From Cylindrotheca closterium (Eukaryota > Bacillariophyta > Bacillariophyceae > Bacillariales > Bacillariaceae), in assembly GCA_933822405.4 (NCBI GenBank), contig CAKOGP040002291.1, positions 62,001 through 126,000 of the forward strand: DNA of 64,000 nt, read 5' to 3'. The stretch's first letter is position 1. Each line of letters opens with the position of its first letter. A program made the translations under genes and the position numbers. Of this stretch, positions 51,120 through 61,445 are shown piece by piece. The notes beneath the pieces were generated by a model, which worked only from the letters and a program-made list of their open reading frames with translations, had not been told where the DNA came from and made no database searches.

Positions 51120-52544
51120 TCATGATATGAGTATTCTCTCTCTCAAAAGCCAATATACAACATCCACTCGTGTGCTAGTCATTGTTGGGTGTTTCCATGC
51201 GTCGTCAAAAACACAATAGTACGAGATCTTTCCGGCTCGTTGCAAAATCAACGGCCATAGCTTCGCGGGCAACTGGACTCCCGCATCGTCCTGCAGGTAT
51301 TGCCGTCCAGCTCGGTTTAGACTGAGCGGGATACTGAAGGTGTCGTCGTAGTACTCTGCCCATTCTTCGTCTTCGGTTTCATAATCAATCTTCAATCTCT
51401 CAAGACTAGTGTTTCGCGACAAGCAGTCTTCGAGCAACCCAACACATGACTTCGAAACACCGGTAGGAAAAAGACATGAACCTAGTTCTAGGTTTTGGAG
51501 AGACCGCGTTGTTGGAAGTTGCAGCAAAAAGGTTTTCATTTCTGCCTCGTCAACTCCATTGTTGTAGACAACCAAACTTTGGAGTTGATTGCTCACGAGC
51601 AAATCATTGAACATTGAGATGCTTTGCAAATTATTTCCGCCCAAATTCACAGAATGAAGTGATGTAAACCGACGCACTATCGCCGTGGCCTGCGAGCAAT
51701 CAAGTCTACCCAAAAGGATCGTAAGGTCTTTCAAAGATGTATTCTTGGGAATGTTGTTTGCATCATCAGTGACTTGGAGGGTACCGGCCTCTCCTTCTAG
51801 CTCGATGTCGGCTAGACGAAGCTTTTCAATCGTACACTCCTGACGACACAATACATCCATCAATACTTCCTGATCAAGCGATTGATGATAAGCAGAAAAC
51901 AGGCTGCATTCCAGGGACAAATCGTTAATGCGGTTGTTGAGAACTACGGCGTGAAAGGCTTGCTCCAGATGTGATTGGTTTGGGTCACCCCAGTCTAGTT
52001 GGAGGGTGAGTGTTTTCAGGGAAAGATTTGTTCCGAGGGCTTCGATCAAAAGTTCTCCCAAATTGTCCTCGGTCATGACGTTTGTGGCTCTAAAGTCCAG
52101 CTTCTCAAGCGACGAGGAGAAGGAAACAGCTTGTATTATCATCAGAAAGAGGTGGTTTGGAAAAATGGTCATGGGCAGAAGCAATTGTAGCTCCCGGATT
52201 CCATCGGGCTGTGTAAGACCAGCAACCAAACAGCCAATTTCAGCCGGATGGCAAATGCATGAGTCAAGCACCAAACAATCCGTTTTGCTGAATGTTGCCG
52301 CCAAGAAAACCAGATACGCTGGGGTCAAAACACTGGGTTCGTCCGTTATGGTTATCTTGTCAAGTGTTTTGGGCGCACTTCTGATCAGTCTAGCGAGAGT
52401 CTCGTAATTAAATCCTCTGCCAAACATCAATCGTCCGTTTTCGATATTAATCGTAACAGCCTCATTCGGTAGGCTGGCAGGATCAGCATCATTGTCTATT
52501 TCGACAAGCGTTCCAGTTTTGTTGTAACATCTAAGATACGGCAT
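51120..52544 (-). CDS. LRR protein, array copy d (intact)
   Basis: 474 aa, ATG at 52544 (MPYLRCYNKTGTLVEID). Same architecture as copy c: N-terminal cap with TINIENGR and ETLARLIRSAPKTLDKITI, RNI-like leucine-rich repeats (LVLDSCICHPAEIGCLVAGL, SLEKLDFRATNVMTEDNLGE, TSLKDLTILLGRLDCSQATA, SLHSVNLGGNNLQSISMFND, LQSLVVYNNGVDEAEMKTFL), and C-terminal module LPAKLWPLILQRAGKISYYC ending YWLLRERILIS. An acidic insert ETEDEEWAEYYDD lies before the last block. Closest to copy e over the N-terminus. Intron-less. Function unknown; the repeat face differs most among copies, as expected for a recognition surface. Confidence 0.85.
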   Translation of the reverse strand: MPYLRCYNKTGTLVEIDNDADPASLPNEAVTINIENGRLMFGRGFNYETLARLIRSAPKTLDKITITDEPSVLTPAYLVFLAATFSKTDCLVLDSCICHPAEIGCLVAGLTQPDGIRELQLLLPMTIFPNHLFLMIIQAVSFSSSLEKLDFRATNVMTEDNLGELLIEALGTNLSLKTLTLQLDWGDPNQSHLEQAFHAVVLNNRINDLSLECSLFSAYHQSLDQEVLMDVLCRQECTIEKLRLADIELEGEAGTLQVTDDANNIPKNTSLKDLTILLGRLDCSQATAIVRRFTSLHSVNLGGNNLQSISMFNDLLVSNQLQSLVVYNNGVDEAEMKTFLLQLPTTRSLQNLELGSCLFPTGVSKSCVGLLEDCLSRNTSLERLKIDYETEDEEWAEYYDDTFSIPLSLNRAGRQYLQDDAGVQLPAKLWPLILQRAGKISYYCVFDDAWKHPTMTSTRVDVVYWLLRERILIS

Positions 52545-52935
52545 GGAATCAAATTTTCCAGGGTTTATCAACAAAGAGCACGAAGTTACTGCCGGGTTTG
52601 GTTGTCAAGGGTTGTAGCAGCAGGGGAGAACTGTTGCGCTTATTCATTCGTACTATGAGTGCGATGCGACAAGAATATTTTGCATTTTGATGAAATCGGA
52701 AATGGAGTCCAGTGAGTCGAATGGATGAGTCTTACAGATGAATGAATGATATTATATGATATCCAATATGGCGACCTACTACAGTAACATGATATGTTAT
52801 GATGTAGTCATTGTGTGTGTCATCAATTGAGAGACTATTTTTATACGTAACTATTTCGTTTCAAAGATAGGGTTCGGCGTTTTTTTGGATCGAGATTGAG
52901 ACCAAGGAAAGCAAGTTGACAGAAACCGGAACACA
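52545..52935. other. Spacer between LRR copies d and e
   Basis: 391 bp. The region immediately upstream of copy d (AGCACGAAGTTACTGCCGGG...GTTGTAGCAGCAG) resembles that upstream of copy e, indicating that promoter DNA was duplicated with the genes. Confidence 0.45.
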
Positions 52936-54357
52936 TCATGACATGAGTATTCTCTCTGTCAAAAGCCAATACACTGCATCCGCTCGTGTGCTAGTCATAG
53001 TTGGACGCTGCCATTGATCGAAAGCCCCGTAGTACGAGATCTTTCCGGCCCGTTGCAAAATCAACGGCCATAGGTTTGCGGGCAACTCAGCCCCCGCATC
53101 ATTCTGCAAGTGTCGCCGTCCTGCTCGGTTTAGACTGAGCGGAACGCTGAATGATCTCTTATAGTACTCTTTCCAATCTTCGTCGCAATCGCGAACTTCA
53201 CACTTAGTCATTCTCTCAAGACTAGTGTTTCGAGTGATGCAGTTTTCCAGCAACTCAACACATGACTTTGAAGTAGGAAAATTATTCCCAAGCAGATGCA
53301 GGTTTCGGAGAGATCGCGTTGCTGGTAGTTTCATCAAAAAGCTTTTTACATCTGCCTCGTTAACTTGGCTGTTTTCTAGAACCAAACTTTGGAGTTGGTT
53401 TTGCACGAGCAAATCATTAAACATTGAGATGGTTTGCAAATCGTTTCGACGCAATTCCACAGAACGGAGTGAGGAAAACCGACGGACTATCGCCGAGGCT
53501 TGTGAGCAATCGAGTCTCCCGCTTACGATCGAAATATCTTTCAAAGATGTATTATTGGTAGTGGCGTTTGAATCATGTGGCATTTGGAGGCTATTGGGCT
53601 CACGTACTAGATCGATATACATTAGGCGGAGCATTTCAATCTTACACTCCTGATGGCACAATGCCTCCATAAAGGCTTCGTGATCAAGGGATTGTCTGGG
53701 ACCAAACACGCTAGCGTACCAAATGCTTAGGTTTTTCACGCGGCCAGTGCGGGCTGCAGCACGAAAGACGTGCTGCATGATTTGCTGGCTTGGGTGGCCC
53801 CAGCGTAGACCGAGAATCAGTGCATTCAGGGAGCGATTGGTTGTGATTGCTCCAATCAAACCAGCTGCCAAATTGTCTTCGGTCATGTCGTTGTTGGCAA
53901 TCAAGTCCAGCTTTTCCAGAGACGGAGAGAAGGAAATAGCTTGAAGTACCATCAAAAAGAGGTGGTTTGGAATATCGTCCAAGAGCAGATTTAAATGTAG
54001 CTCCCGAGGTCCATCGGCCTGCGTAAGACCAGCAACCAAACAGCCAATTTCAGCCGGATGACAAAGACACTGTTGAAGCATCAAACAATTTGTTTTGTTG
54101 AATGTTGCCGCCAGGAAAACCAAATTCGCCGGTGGCAAAATGGCTCTCTCCCTTATGGTTATCTTGTCAAGCTTTCGGGGTTGACTCAAGAGCAGTCGAG
54201 AGAGAGCCTCGTAATGGATTTGTATGCCGTGCATATTCTCCTCTCCGCCGTTTTCGATTACGATCGAAACAACCTCATTTGGGAGGCTGACATGATCTGC
54301 ATCAGTGGCTATTTCAACAAGCGTTCCGATCTTGTTGTAACATCTGAGATACGGCAT
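52936..54357 (-). CDS. LRR protein, array copy e (intact)
   Basis: 473 aa, ATG at 54357 (MPYLRCYNKIGTLVEIA). Same layout as copies c and d. Repeats visible: LMLQQCLCHPAEIGCLVAGL, SLEKLDLIANNDMTEDNLAA, TSLKDISIVSGRLDCSQASA, SLRSVELRRNDLQTISMFND, LQSLVLENSQVNEADVKSFL, SLRNLHLLGNNFPTSKSCVE. C-terminal module LPANLWPLILQRAGKISYYG, with YWLLTERILMS. It is the first copy of the minus-strand array, and its 5' flank faces the amidase trio on the plus strand. No targeting signal or other domain. Confidence 0.85.
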   Translation of the reverse strand: MPYLRCYNKIGTLVEIATDADHVSLPNEVVSIVIENGGEENMHGIQIHYEALSRLLLSQPRKLDKITIRERAILPPANLVFLAATFNKTNCLMLQQCLCHPAEIGCLVAGLTQADGPRELHLNLLLDDIPNHLFLMVLQAISFSPSLEKLDLIANNDMTEDNLAAGLIGAITTNRSLNALILGLRWGHPSQQIMQHVFRAAARTGRVKNLSIWYASVFGPRQSLDHEAFMEALCHQECKIEMLRLMYIDLVREPNSLQMPHDSNATTNNTSLKDISIVSGRLDCSQASAIVRRFSSLRSVELRRNDLQTISMFNDLLVQNQLQSLVLENSQVNEADVKSFLMKLPATRSLRNLHLLGNNFPTSKSCVELLENCITRNTSLERMTKCEVRDCDEDWKEYYKRSFSVPLSLNRAGRRHLQNDAGAELPANLWPLILQRAGKISYYGAFDQWQRPTMTSTRADAVYWLLTERILMS

Positions 54358-54996
54358 GGGATCCAAGTTTTATTTTAAGGTTTGCCAGCAACGAGGAGCA
54401 CAGCGGGTTGTCAATAACGCGAGGGTTGCAACAGCAGCAGCAGCAATGGATCTTTCGGTCCTTTCAAATTCTGAAATGAACGTCCAGATGACAAAAGGGT
54501 GAAGAAGCAATCTGTTGGGCGAGAAACACTGTCATTGTACCGTATCTTGGGATCGATAGACTAGTGTAGTAACGACTCGCTCCAGCGCGTAGCTATTGTA
54601 CTGTGCATATTTCTATTATGGAATTAGCGGCACAACCATGAGGAGTCCAGGAAGTCGAAACAGTCATCATTTTGAGACTCAAAGAAGAAGATGACAGATG
54701 ACTATCAAAGAGAACCGACTGGCGCCTTCGGCTTGTGTGTTCGTCCAAAGTCTTTCTACGGGTGCAAAGCTGGTGGGTAGCTGGTCTTACGGGTCCTGTA
54801 CAGTAGCAAACCCGGCCGTACGGTCTTCGTCCGTACACGTATGATATGGAGAATATTGTGATTTGTGATCCATCGTATCGAACTTTTGCTGCTGTCTGCG
54901 TTTGAGAATCATCATCGAAGACGCTACCGTATATATGATGTAGTCTCATCCCTACTCTTGTCAAAATTTGCTTTCACTCGCATATGTCCGAGAAGA
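54358..54996. promoter_or_regulatory. Divergent spacer between LRR array and amidase array
   Basis: About 640 bp holding both promoters. A CAG/GCA run lies near 54428-54445. The plus frame is open upstream of the first amidase from 54865 but without an ATG until 54997. Confidence 0.4.
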
Positions 54997-56814
54997 ATGG
55001 TACATGGCACTCCCGAGCTAGTCGAAGCGTCGACAAGGGATGGTGTTCACTCTGTGTACAATCTACGTGAAATCACAGCACCAACTTTGCGAGGCATTCC
55101 ATTGCTCCTGTTCTCTAGACTCATCAGAAGCTCGCTTGGAAGCCTCATTTTGAGCAAGCTCAAGAAGAATAACGACATTGATTGCATTGTACGACTTGCA
55201 GAAGGCGATCTGAAGGAATGGATGCCCCTATATTACCCATTGCCTGAAGTACATGATGAAGCTCGATACAACAAACAGCTTGAACTTTCCAAGCGATTTC
55301 AGTTGGATGAATTTGCTGCCTCTCACACGAATGCAAGGAGTAACGGAGGAGATTTCAGGTACAACACAGCACAAGACTACGTTGATAAATACAAGAGTGG
55401 AGAGCTGACACCATATCAAGTAGCCTTGGCAGTAATCAAGGCAACCAAGGATTCCAATTCCAACAAAGTCAAATCCCTGAATGCCATTGTGCAAATGAAA
55501 GAGGATGATATACTGCAACAAGCAAAGGAAAGCTCTGAACGATACAAGAATAACAGAACATTGGGGCCTCTAGACGGCGTCCCGGTGGCGGTCAAAGATG
55601 AAGTGGACATAAAGGGATACCAAACGACTTTTGGAACAAAGTTCATTGGAAATCTGCGCGGAGATGCCAAGGAAGATGGTACTCTTGTCATCAAGCTACG
55701 CCAAGCAGGCGCAATGCTGGTAGGCAAAGCGAATATGCACGAATGCGGCATTGGAACCACAGGCTACAACTGGCACTTCGGGCCCTCGCGAAATCCACAC
55801 AACCTGAATCATTTCACAGGCGGATCGTCTAGTGGATCGGCAGCTGCTGTTGCTGCAGGATTAGTACCATTGGCATTGGGCTTTGATGGTGGTGGCTCAA
55901 TCCGGATACCTGCGGGTCTATGTGGAGTTGTTGGATTGAAGCCTACTTTCAAACGATGTGATATGAACTCTCCGATTGGACATTCCTGTGGCCATCCTGG
56001 GCCAATGGCATGCTCTGTGAAGGACGCTGCCATTGGCTATGCAGTCTTGGCCGGTCCAAACGAAAAGGCTAATGAACGTAGCAAACATGTTGGGATTCCA
56101 ATTCCACCAGTCCATTTACAATCCTATTCAGACAGTGTAAAAGGACTCAAGATTGGAGTTTTTGAGGAATTTTTCAATGATGCTCATCCAGAAATCGTGG
56201 ATGCGTGTCTCAAGGCCGTCAAACACTTGGAATCTCTTGGTGCAAAAGTGGTAATGATTACCATCCCCCATATGGAACAAGTCAAGGTCGCACATGCAGT
56301 GACAGTTTCGTCCGAACTGACTGCTGGCTATAGAAAGTACTTCAAGAAGTTCTTCAACAGCTTCACTCCAGAAACTAGAGTAAGCTTCACGCTTGGAGAA
56401 TCATTTGATAGTTCCACATTCTTGGCCGCACAAAAGGTCAGACGATATGCCACGAGCACTCTGGAAGAAGTCTTCACAAAAGTGGATGTAATTGTTTCAC
56501 CCACAACAAGCTGCACCGCCCCAGAAATGCCCGAGGGCGTAGAAAAGTATGGAGAGTCAAACTTGTCACAGACTGTCAACTTGATGCGATTCATTTATCA
56601 TGGCAACTTGTGCGGGATTCCCGGTGTGGCGGTACCAGTTGGGTATACTTCGAGCAACAAGGAGTTGCCCATTTCGCTGCTGATTCAGGCTCGGCATTGG
56701 GAAGAGGACACAATTATGAAGGTAGCCCGATGTGTCGAATCAAATGTTTCCCAGAAAAAGCCAGCGATGTACTATGACGTTTTGGAGTTGGCCAAGGGAG
56801 AACCACGGGAATGA
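54997..56814 (+). CDS. Plant-FAAH-like amidase, tandem copy 1
   Basis: 605 aa; ATG at 54997 chosen because it aligns with the starts of copies 2 and 3. Amidase-signature hydrolase resembling plant fatty acid amide hydrolase (N-acylethanolamine cleavage): the N-terminal [28 protein letters not shown] block, then the core. Ser-cis-Ser-Lys triad: K200 (VAVKDE), S277 ([12 protein letters not shown]) and nucleophile S301 ([14 protein letters not shown]). Oxyanion-side motif [17 protein letters not shown] is intact, as is the C-terminal [11 protein letters not shown]. The amphipathic segment at ~15-45 may bind membranes. Acts on acyl amides in the family; the exact substrate here is not shown. No intron. 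Confidence 0.92.
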   Translation: MVHGTPELVEASTRDGVHSVYNLREITAPTLRGIPLLLFSRLIRSSLGSLILSKLKKNNDIDCIVRLAEGDLKEWMPLYYPLPEVHDEARYNKQLELSKRFQLDEFAASHTNARSNGGDFRYNTAQDYVDKYKSGELTPYQVALAVIKATKDSNSNKVKSLNAIVQMKEDDILQQAKESSERYKNNRTLGPLDGVPVAVKDEVDIKGYQTTFGTKFIGNLRGDAKEDGTLVIKLRQAGAMLVGKANMHECGIGTTGYNWHFGPSRNPHNLNHFTGGSSSGSAAAVAAGLVPLALGFDGGGSIRIPAGLCGVVGLKPTFKRCDMNSPIGHSCGHPGPMACSVKDAAIGYAVLAGPNEKANERSKHVGIPIPPVHLQSYSDSVKGLKIGVFEEFFNDAHPEIVDACLKAVKHLESLGAKVVMITIPHMEQVKVAHAVTVSSELTAGYRKYFKKFFNSFTPETRVSFTLGESFDSSTFLAAQKVRRYATSTLEEVFTKVDVIVSPTTSCTAPEMPEGVEKYGESNLSQTVNLMRFIYHGNLCGIPGVAVPVGYTSSNKELPISLLIQARHWEEDTIMKVARCVESNVSQKKPAMYYDVLELAKGEPRE

Positions 56815-57192
56815 ACTACGAGACTTTTTCATTCTTGGCTATACACCAACATTCGGCTGTGCTGCAATGTCTTGTTTCGGGATAATTTCCCATTGAAAGA
56901 GTTACAGCCATTTTGCTGATTCCCCTGGACGCAGTATTATACATATTTCATAGAACATAGAACATTCAGTACCATTGATCCGTCCGCTCCTACCTACAGT
57001 ATTGGCTTTCATTCAAACTTGAAACTGCACAAGATCAAATAGTGTCCGACACGTATTTTTTGATAAGCGGCAGTCGGACACATTTCCACCACAAGATTTT
57101 AACTTTCAATCAGGAATAATTATTGTGCAACAACATATTGTCTAGTCATTACTGCCTCGACCCCTTATTCCTTCTCTCTATCTCTTCCAAGA
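56815..57192. promoter_or_regulatory. Spacer between amidase copies 1 and 2
   Basis: 378 bp. TTCAGTACCATTGATCCGT near 56967 recurs in the next spacer as TTCAATACCATTGATCCGT near 59273, and a CAGTCGGACA block occurs in both (57070, 59387), so promoter DNA is shared by copies 2 and 3. Confidence 0.6.
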
Positions 57193-59022
57193 ATGACACA
57201 GGACAGTGCCAAAGCGACAGAACAGCCCAAACAGGATGGTGTATACGCCGTCTACAATCTTCGCGAGGTTGCGGCTCCTATCCTCAAAGGCATTCCATTG
57301 CTCCTCTTCTCAAGACTAATCCGAAGCTCGCTTGGAAGCTTCATCTTGAGCATATTAAAGAAGGATAACGATATTCCTTGTGTCATCCGACTAGCAGAAG
57401 ACATATTGAAGGAATGGATGCCACAGTATTATCCATTACCTGAACAACATGATGAAGTTCGATACAACAAGCATGTTGAAGTTTCCAAAGGATTTCAATT
57501 GGGTGAATTTGCTTCTTCCGACGAAAATAGGAAAAAGGAAGGGGACTTCAAGTATCACACATCACAAGACTATGTTGAAAAATACAAGAGTGGGGAGTTG
57601 TCGCCATATCAAGTAGCCTTGGCAGTAATCAAGGCAACAAAAGATTCCAACGAAATCAAACCAAAATCACTGAATGCAATTGTCCAAATGAAAGAGGATG
57701 ACCTATTACAGCAGGCGAAGGAAAGTTCTGAACGGTACAAGAAGAAGAAAACAATGGGACCTCTGGACGGCGTTCCGGTTGTGATCAAGGACGAATGTGA
57801 TGTGAAAGGCTACCCAACTACATATGGTACAACCTTTTTGGCAGCTTTGGACGGCGAGGCCAAGGAAGACAGCCCACTTGTCGCCAAGCTACGTCAGGGA
57901 GGAGCACTACTTGCCGGCAAAACAAATATGCATGAATGCGGTATCGGGACTACAGGCTACAACTGGCATTTTGGACCAGCACGAAACCCACACGATCTAG
58001 GTCATTTCACTGGTGGATCGTCCAGTGGATCGGCGGCTGCCGTCGCTGCAGGACTGGTACCATTGGCGTTGGGCTTTGATGGTGGTGGATCTATTCGGAT
58101 ACCTGCAGCGCTATGTGGAGTTGTGGGGTTGAAACCTACTTTCAAACGATGTGATATGGACATGCTAGCGTGTCCTTCTGTTGGCCACGCGGGCCCTATT
58201 GCGTGTTCTGTGAAGGACGCTGCGGTTGGCTACGCAATCATGGCTGGGCCAAACAAAAATGCCAGTGAACGTAATAAACACATAGGGATTCCGATCCCAC
58301 CAGTTCATCTTGGATCCTTTTCGGATAGTTTGAAGGGACTCAAGGTCGGTATCTTTGAAGAATACTTCAACGATGCCGATCCCGAAATTGTCGAAATCTG
58401 CTCAAAGTCAGTAAAGGCTTTAGAATCTGAAGGGGCTGAAGTCATCAAGATCTCGCTTCCACACATGGAAGAAGTAAAGATCGCACATGCTGTGACGGTT
58501 TCAACCGAGTTGGCTGCTGGCTATTCCAAGTACTTCCACAAACATATGAACAAATTCACTCCCGAGTCTCGAGTTAGCTTTTCTCTGGGACAGTCCTTCA
58601 GCAGCTGTGACTTCTTGGCGGCTCAAAAGGTTCGGCGGTATGCCATGCATACCCTGGAAGAAGCATTCTCTCAAGTGGACGTTATCCTTTCACCGGCGAC
58701 CGGATGCACTGCGCCCAAATTGCCCAAGAGTGTAGAAAAGTATGGACAATCCAACTTGTCGCAGACCGCTAATCTGATGAGATATATTTACCATGGGAAT
58801 TTGTGTGGTATTCCCGGTGTGGCGGTACCGGTCGGCTACAGTGAGAAGAACAAAGCTTCGGGCAGCAAGGAGCTGCCCATTTCGCTGTTGATTCAGGCTC
58901 GGCATTGGGAAGAAGACACGATCTTGAAGGTAGCCAGATGTTGCGAATCCAATGTTTCTCATAAGAAGCCAAAGGTGTACTATGATATTTTGGAAATGGC
59001 CAAGGCAGAACCAATGGACTGA
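57193..59022 (+). CDS. Plant-FAAH-like amidase, tandem copy 2
   Basis: 609 aa, ATG at 57193. Full amidase-signature domain with the same triad as copy 1: Lys in [15 protein letters not shown], cis-Ser in [18 protein letters not shown], nucleophile in [36 protein letters not shown] is intact. N-terminal block [14 protein letters not shown] is conserved. It differs from copy 1 mainly at residues ~75-110 ([29 protein letters not shown]) and carries a KNKASGSKE insert near the C-terminus shared with copy 3. Nucleotide identity to copy 3 is very high over the last third. Confidence 0.92.
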   Translation: MTQDSAKATEQPKQDGVYAVYNLREVAAPILKGIPLLLFSRLIRSSLGSFILSILKKDNDIPCVIRLAEDILKEWMPQYYPLPEQHDEVRYNKHVEVSKGFQLGEFASSDENRKKEGDFKYHTSQDYVEKYKSGELSPYQVALAVIKATKDSNEIKPKSLNAIVQMKEDDLLQQAKESSERYKKKKTMGPLDGVPVVIKDECDVKGYPTTYGTTFLAALDGEAKEDSPLVAKLRQGGALLAGKTNMHECGIGTTGYNWHFGPARNPHDLGHFTGGSSSGSAAAVAAGLVPLALGFDGGGSIRIPAALCGVVGLKPTFKRCDMDMLACPSVGHAGPIACSVKDAAVGYAIMAGPNKNASERNKHIGIPIPPVHLGSFSDSLKGLKVGIFEEYFNDADPEIVEICSKSVKALESEGAEVIKISLPHMEEVKIAHAVTVSTELAAGYSKYFHKHMNKFTPESRVSFSLGQSFSSCDFLAAQKVRRYAMHTLEEAFSQVDVILSPATGCTAPKLPKSVEKYGQSNLSQTANLMRYIYHGNLCGIPGVAVPVGYSEKNKASGSKELPISLLIQARHWEEDTILKVARCCESNVSHKKPKVYYDILEMAKAEPMD

Positions 59023-59579
59023 ACCATTTGTCTTAGCTACAGCACCTTCCAACTCTACTCATTTGTCAGGTGTTCCATGGGGGTCTCTTTCGATTCAAGC
59101 CGCAAGAGAGTAGGCAGATGTAGCGCTTACTTCTCAAAATGGAGCCTTTGTGCAGAAGCTCGCGTGCCTTTTGCTTTGATGATTACATGTTCGGGTCACT
59201 TTTTGTTGATTGATTGATTCATTCATTCTTTCCCACTGCACGAGGTGTGCATCTTTCAACTTTCTTGAATCGTTCAATACCATTGATCCGTGGACTCATA
59301 TTGGGTCTTGAGATTACAATTTGGGCCCTGATTCTCCTATTGTACATAATACCAGTAATTTCCGACAAGAGTTTTTGTCGAACGCACAGTCGGACAATAA
59401 AAGTCCACGTCTGCAACATTCTGCACAGACCCATAACATACGGTAGCTAAATCCTATACTGCGATGTCGTGCAGTATAGTGCAGAATACACAACTCATCG
59501 GCAAAGAACATATGCCTGGTAACTGTATTGTTCATATCATTGCTTTTTCGTCCCAAGAATCCTAGTCTCTCTTCTAAGA
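59023..59579. promoter_or_regulatory. Spacer between amidase copies 2 and 3
   Basis: 557 bp. Contains TTGATTGATTGATTCATTCATTC (59205-59227 region), the repeated ACCATTGATCCGT promoter block and a CACAGTCGGACA block. No gene. Confidence 0.55.
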
Positions 59580-61418
59580 ATGGCCCAGGGTAGCACCGAA
59601 GCGATGGAACAACCCAAAAATGATGGTTCATACGCCGTGTACCAGTACAACCTTCGCGAAGTTGCGGCTCCTATCCTCAGAGGTATTCCATTGCTCCTGT
59701 TCTCTAGACTCATCAGAAGCTCGCTTGGAAGTTTCATCTTGCGAATGTTAAAGAAGGATAACGATATTCCTTGTGTCATCCGACTAACGGAAGGTGATTT
59801 GAAGGAATGGATGCCCCTGTATTATCCATTGCCTGAAGTACATGATGAAGCTCGATACAACAAACAGCTTGAACTTTCCAAGCGATTTCAGTTGGATGAA
59901 TTTGCTGCCTCTCACACGAATGCAATGAGTAAGGAAGGTGATTTCAGGTACAACACAGCACAAGACTATGTTGAAAAATACAAAAGTGGAGAGCTGACAC
60001 CATATCAAGTAGCCTTGGCAGTAATTAAAGGAACCAAAGATTCCAACTCCGCCAATCCGATGGCTCTCAATGCCATCGTACAAATGAAAGAGGGCGAGAT
60101 ATTGCAGCAGGCGAAGGAGAGCTCTGGACGATACAAGAATAACAAAACACTGGGACCTCTAGACGGCGTGCCTGTGACGATAAAGGAAGAATGTGATGTG
60201 AAAGGCTACCCAACTACATATGGTACAACCTTTTTGGCGGCACTAAACGGAGAGGCCAAAGACGACAGCCCACTTGTCGCCAGGCTTCGTAAGGCTGGAG
60301 CATTAATTGCAGGAAAAGCCAATATGCACGAGTGTGGCATCGGAACCACAGGATACAATTGGCTTTTCGGACCTTCACGAAATCCGCACGACCTGAATCA
60401 TTTCACTGGCGGATCGTCCAGTGGATCGGCGGCTGCCGTTGCTGCAGGATTAGTACCATTGGCGTTGGGTTTTGAGTGCGGTGGCTCGATTCGGATACCT
60501 TCGGCTCTCTGTGGAGTTGTGGGATTGAAGCCTACTTTCAAACGATGTGATATGGACATGCCAGTGTCTCCATCTCTCGACCATGGGGGTCCTATTGCGT
60601 GCTCTGTGAAGGACGCTGCTGTTGGCTATGCCATCATGGCAGGACCAAACGAAAACGCCAATGAGTGCAGTAATCACATCGGGATTTCGATCCCACCCGT
60701 TCACCTTGGATCCTTTTCGGATAGCTTGAACGGGCTCAAGATCGGAATCTTTGAGGAGTATTTCAATGATGCCAATCCCGAAATCGTCGAAGTCTGCTCC
60801 AATGCCGTCAAGCACTTGGAGACCGAAGGAGCAGAAGTCATTAAGATCTCACTCCCACACATGGAAGAAGTCAAGAACGCACATTCAGTGACAGTATTGA
60901 CCGAGTTGGCCGCATTCTGTTCCAAGTACTGTCATGAGCACATGAACAAATTCACTCCCGAGTCTCGAATTGGCATTACTCTGGGACAGTCCTTCAGCAG
61001 CTGTGAATTCCTGGCTGCTCAAAAGGTTCGGCGGTATGCCATGCATACCCTGGAAGAAGCATTCTCTCAAGTGGACGTTATCCTTTCACCGGCGACCGGA
61101 TGCACCGCGCCCGAAGTGCCCAAGAGTGTAGAAAAGTATGGACAATCCAACTTGTCGCAGACCGCTAATCTGATGAGATATGTCTACCACGGGAACTTGT
61201 GTGGTATTCCCGGTGTGGCGGTACCGGTCGGCTACAGTGAGAAGAACAAAGCTTCGGGCATCAAGGAGCTGCCCATTTCGCTGTTGATTCAGGCTCGGCA
61301 TTGGGAAGAGGACACAATCTTGAAGGTAGCCCGCTGTTGCGAATCCAATGTTTCTCACAAGAAGCCAAAGGTGTACTATGATATTTTGGAAATGGCCAAG
61401 GCAGAACCACGGGAGTAA
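59580..61418 (+). CDS. Plant-FAAH-like amidase, tandem copy 3 (mosaic)
   Basis: 612 aa, ATG at 59580. Triad present: Lys in VTIKEECDVKG, cis-Ser in [16 protein letters not shown], nucleophile Ser in GFECGGSIRIPSALCG. The Asp-Gly before the GGS motif of copies 1 and 2 is Glu-Cys here; Asp is the common residue in the amidase signature, so activity or specificity may differ. The N-terminal third is copy-1-like (a 99-bp identical run, 59827-59925 with 55237-55335); the short block around [12 protein letters not shown] and the last third are copy-2-like (e.g. ~90 bp identical at 61016-61105 and 58619-58708). The gene thus looks like a product of gene conversion or unequal crossing-over. Confidence 0.92.
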   Translation: MAQGSTEAMEQPKNDGSYAVYQYNLREVAAPILRGIPLLLFSRLIRSSLGSFILRMLKKDNDIPCVIRLTEGDLKEWMPLYYPLPEVHDEARYNKQLELSKRFQLDEFAASHTNAMSKEGDFRYNTAQDYVEKYKSGELTPYQVALAVIKGTKDSNSANPMALNAIVQMKEGEILQQAKESSGRYKNNKTLGPLDGVPVTIKEECDVKGYPTTYGTTFLAALNGEAKDDSPLVARLRKAGALIAGKANMHECGIGTTGYNWLFGPSRNPHDLNHFTGGSSSGSAAAVAAGLVPLALGFECGGSIRIPSALCGVVGLKPTFKRCDMDMPVSPSLDHGGPIACSVKDAAVGYAIMAGPNENANECSNHIGISIPPVHLGSFSDSLNGLKIGIFEEYFNDANPEIVEVCSNAVKHLETEGAEVIKISLPHMEEVKNAHSVTVLTELAAFCSKYCHEHMNKFTPESRIGITLGQSFSSCEFLAAQKVRRYAMHTLEEAFSQVDVILSPATGCTAPEVPKSVEKYGQSNLSQTANLMRYVYHGNLCGIPGVAVPVGYSEKNKASGIKELPISLLIQARHWEEDTILKVARCCESNVSHKKPKVYYDILEMAKAEPRE

Positions 61419-61445
61419 AAGACTAGTAATTGTATATTTCATATT

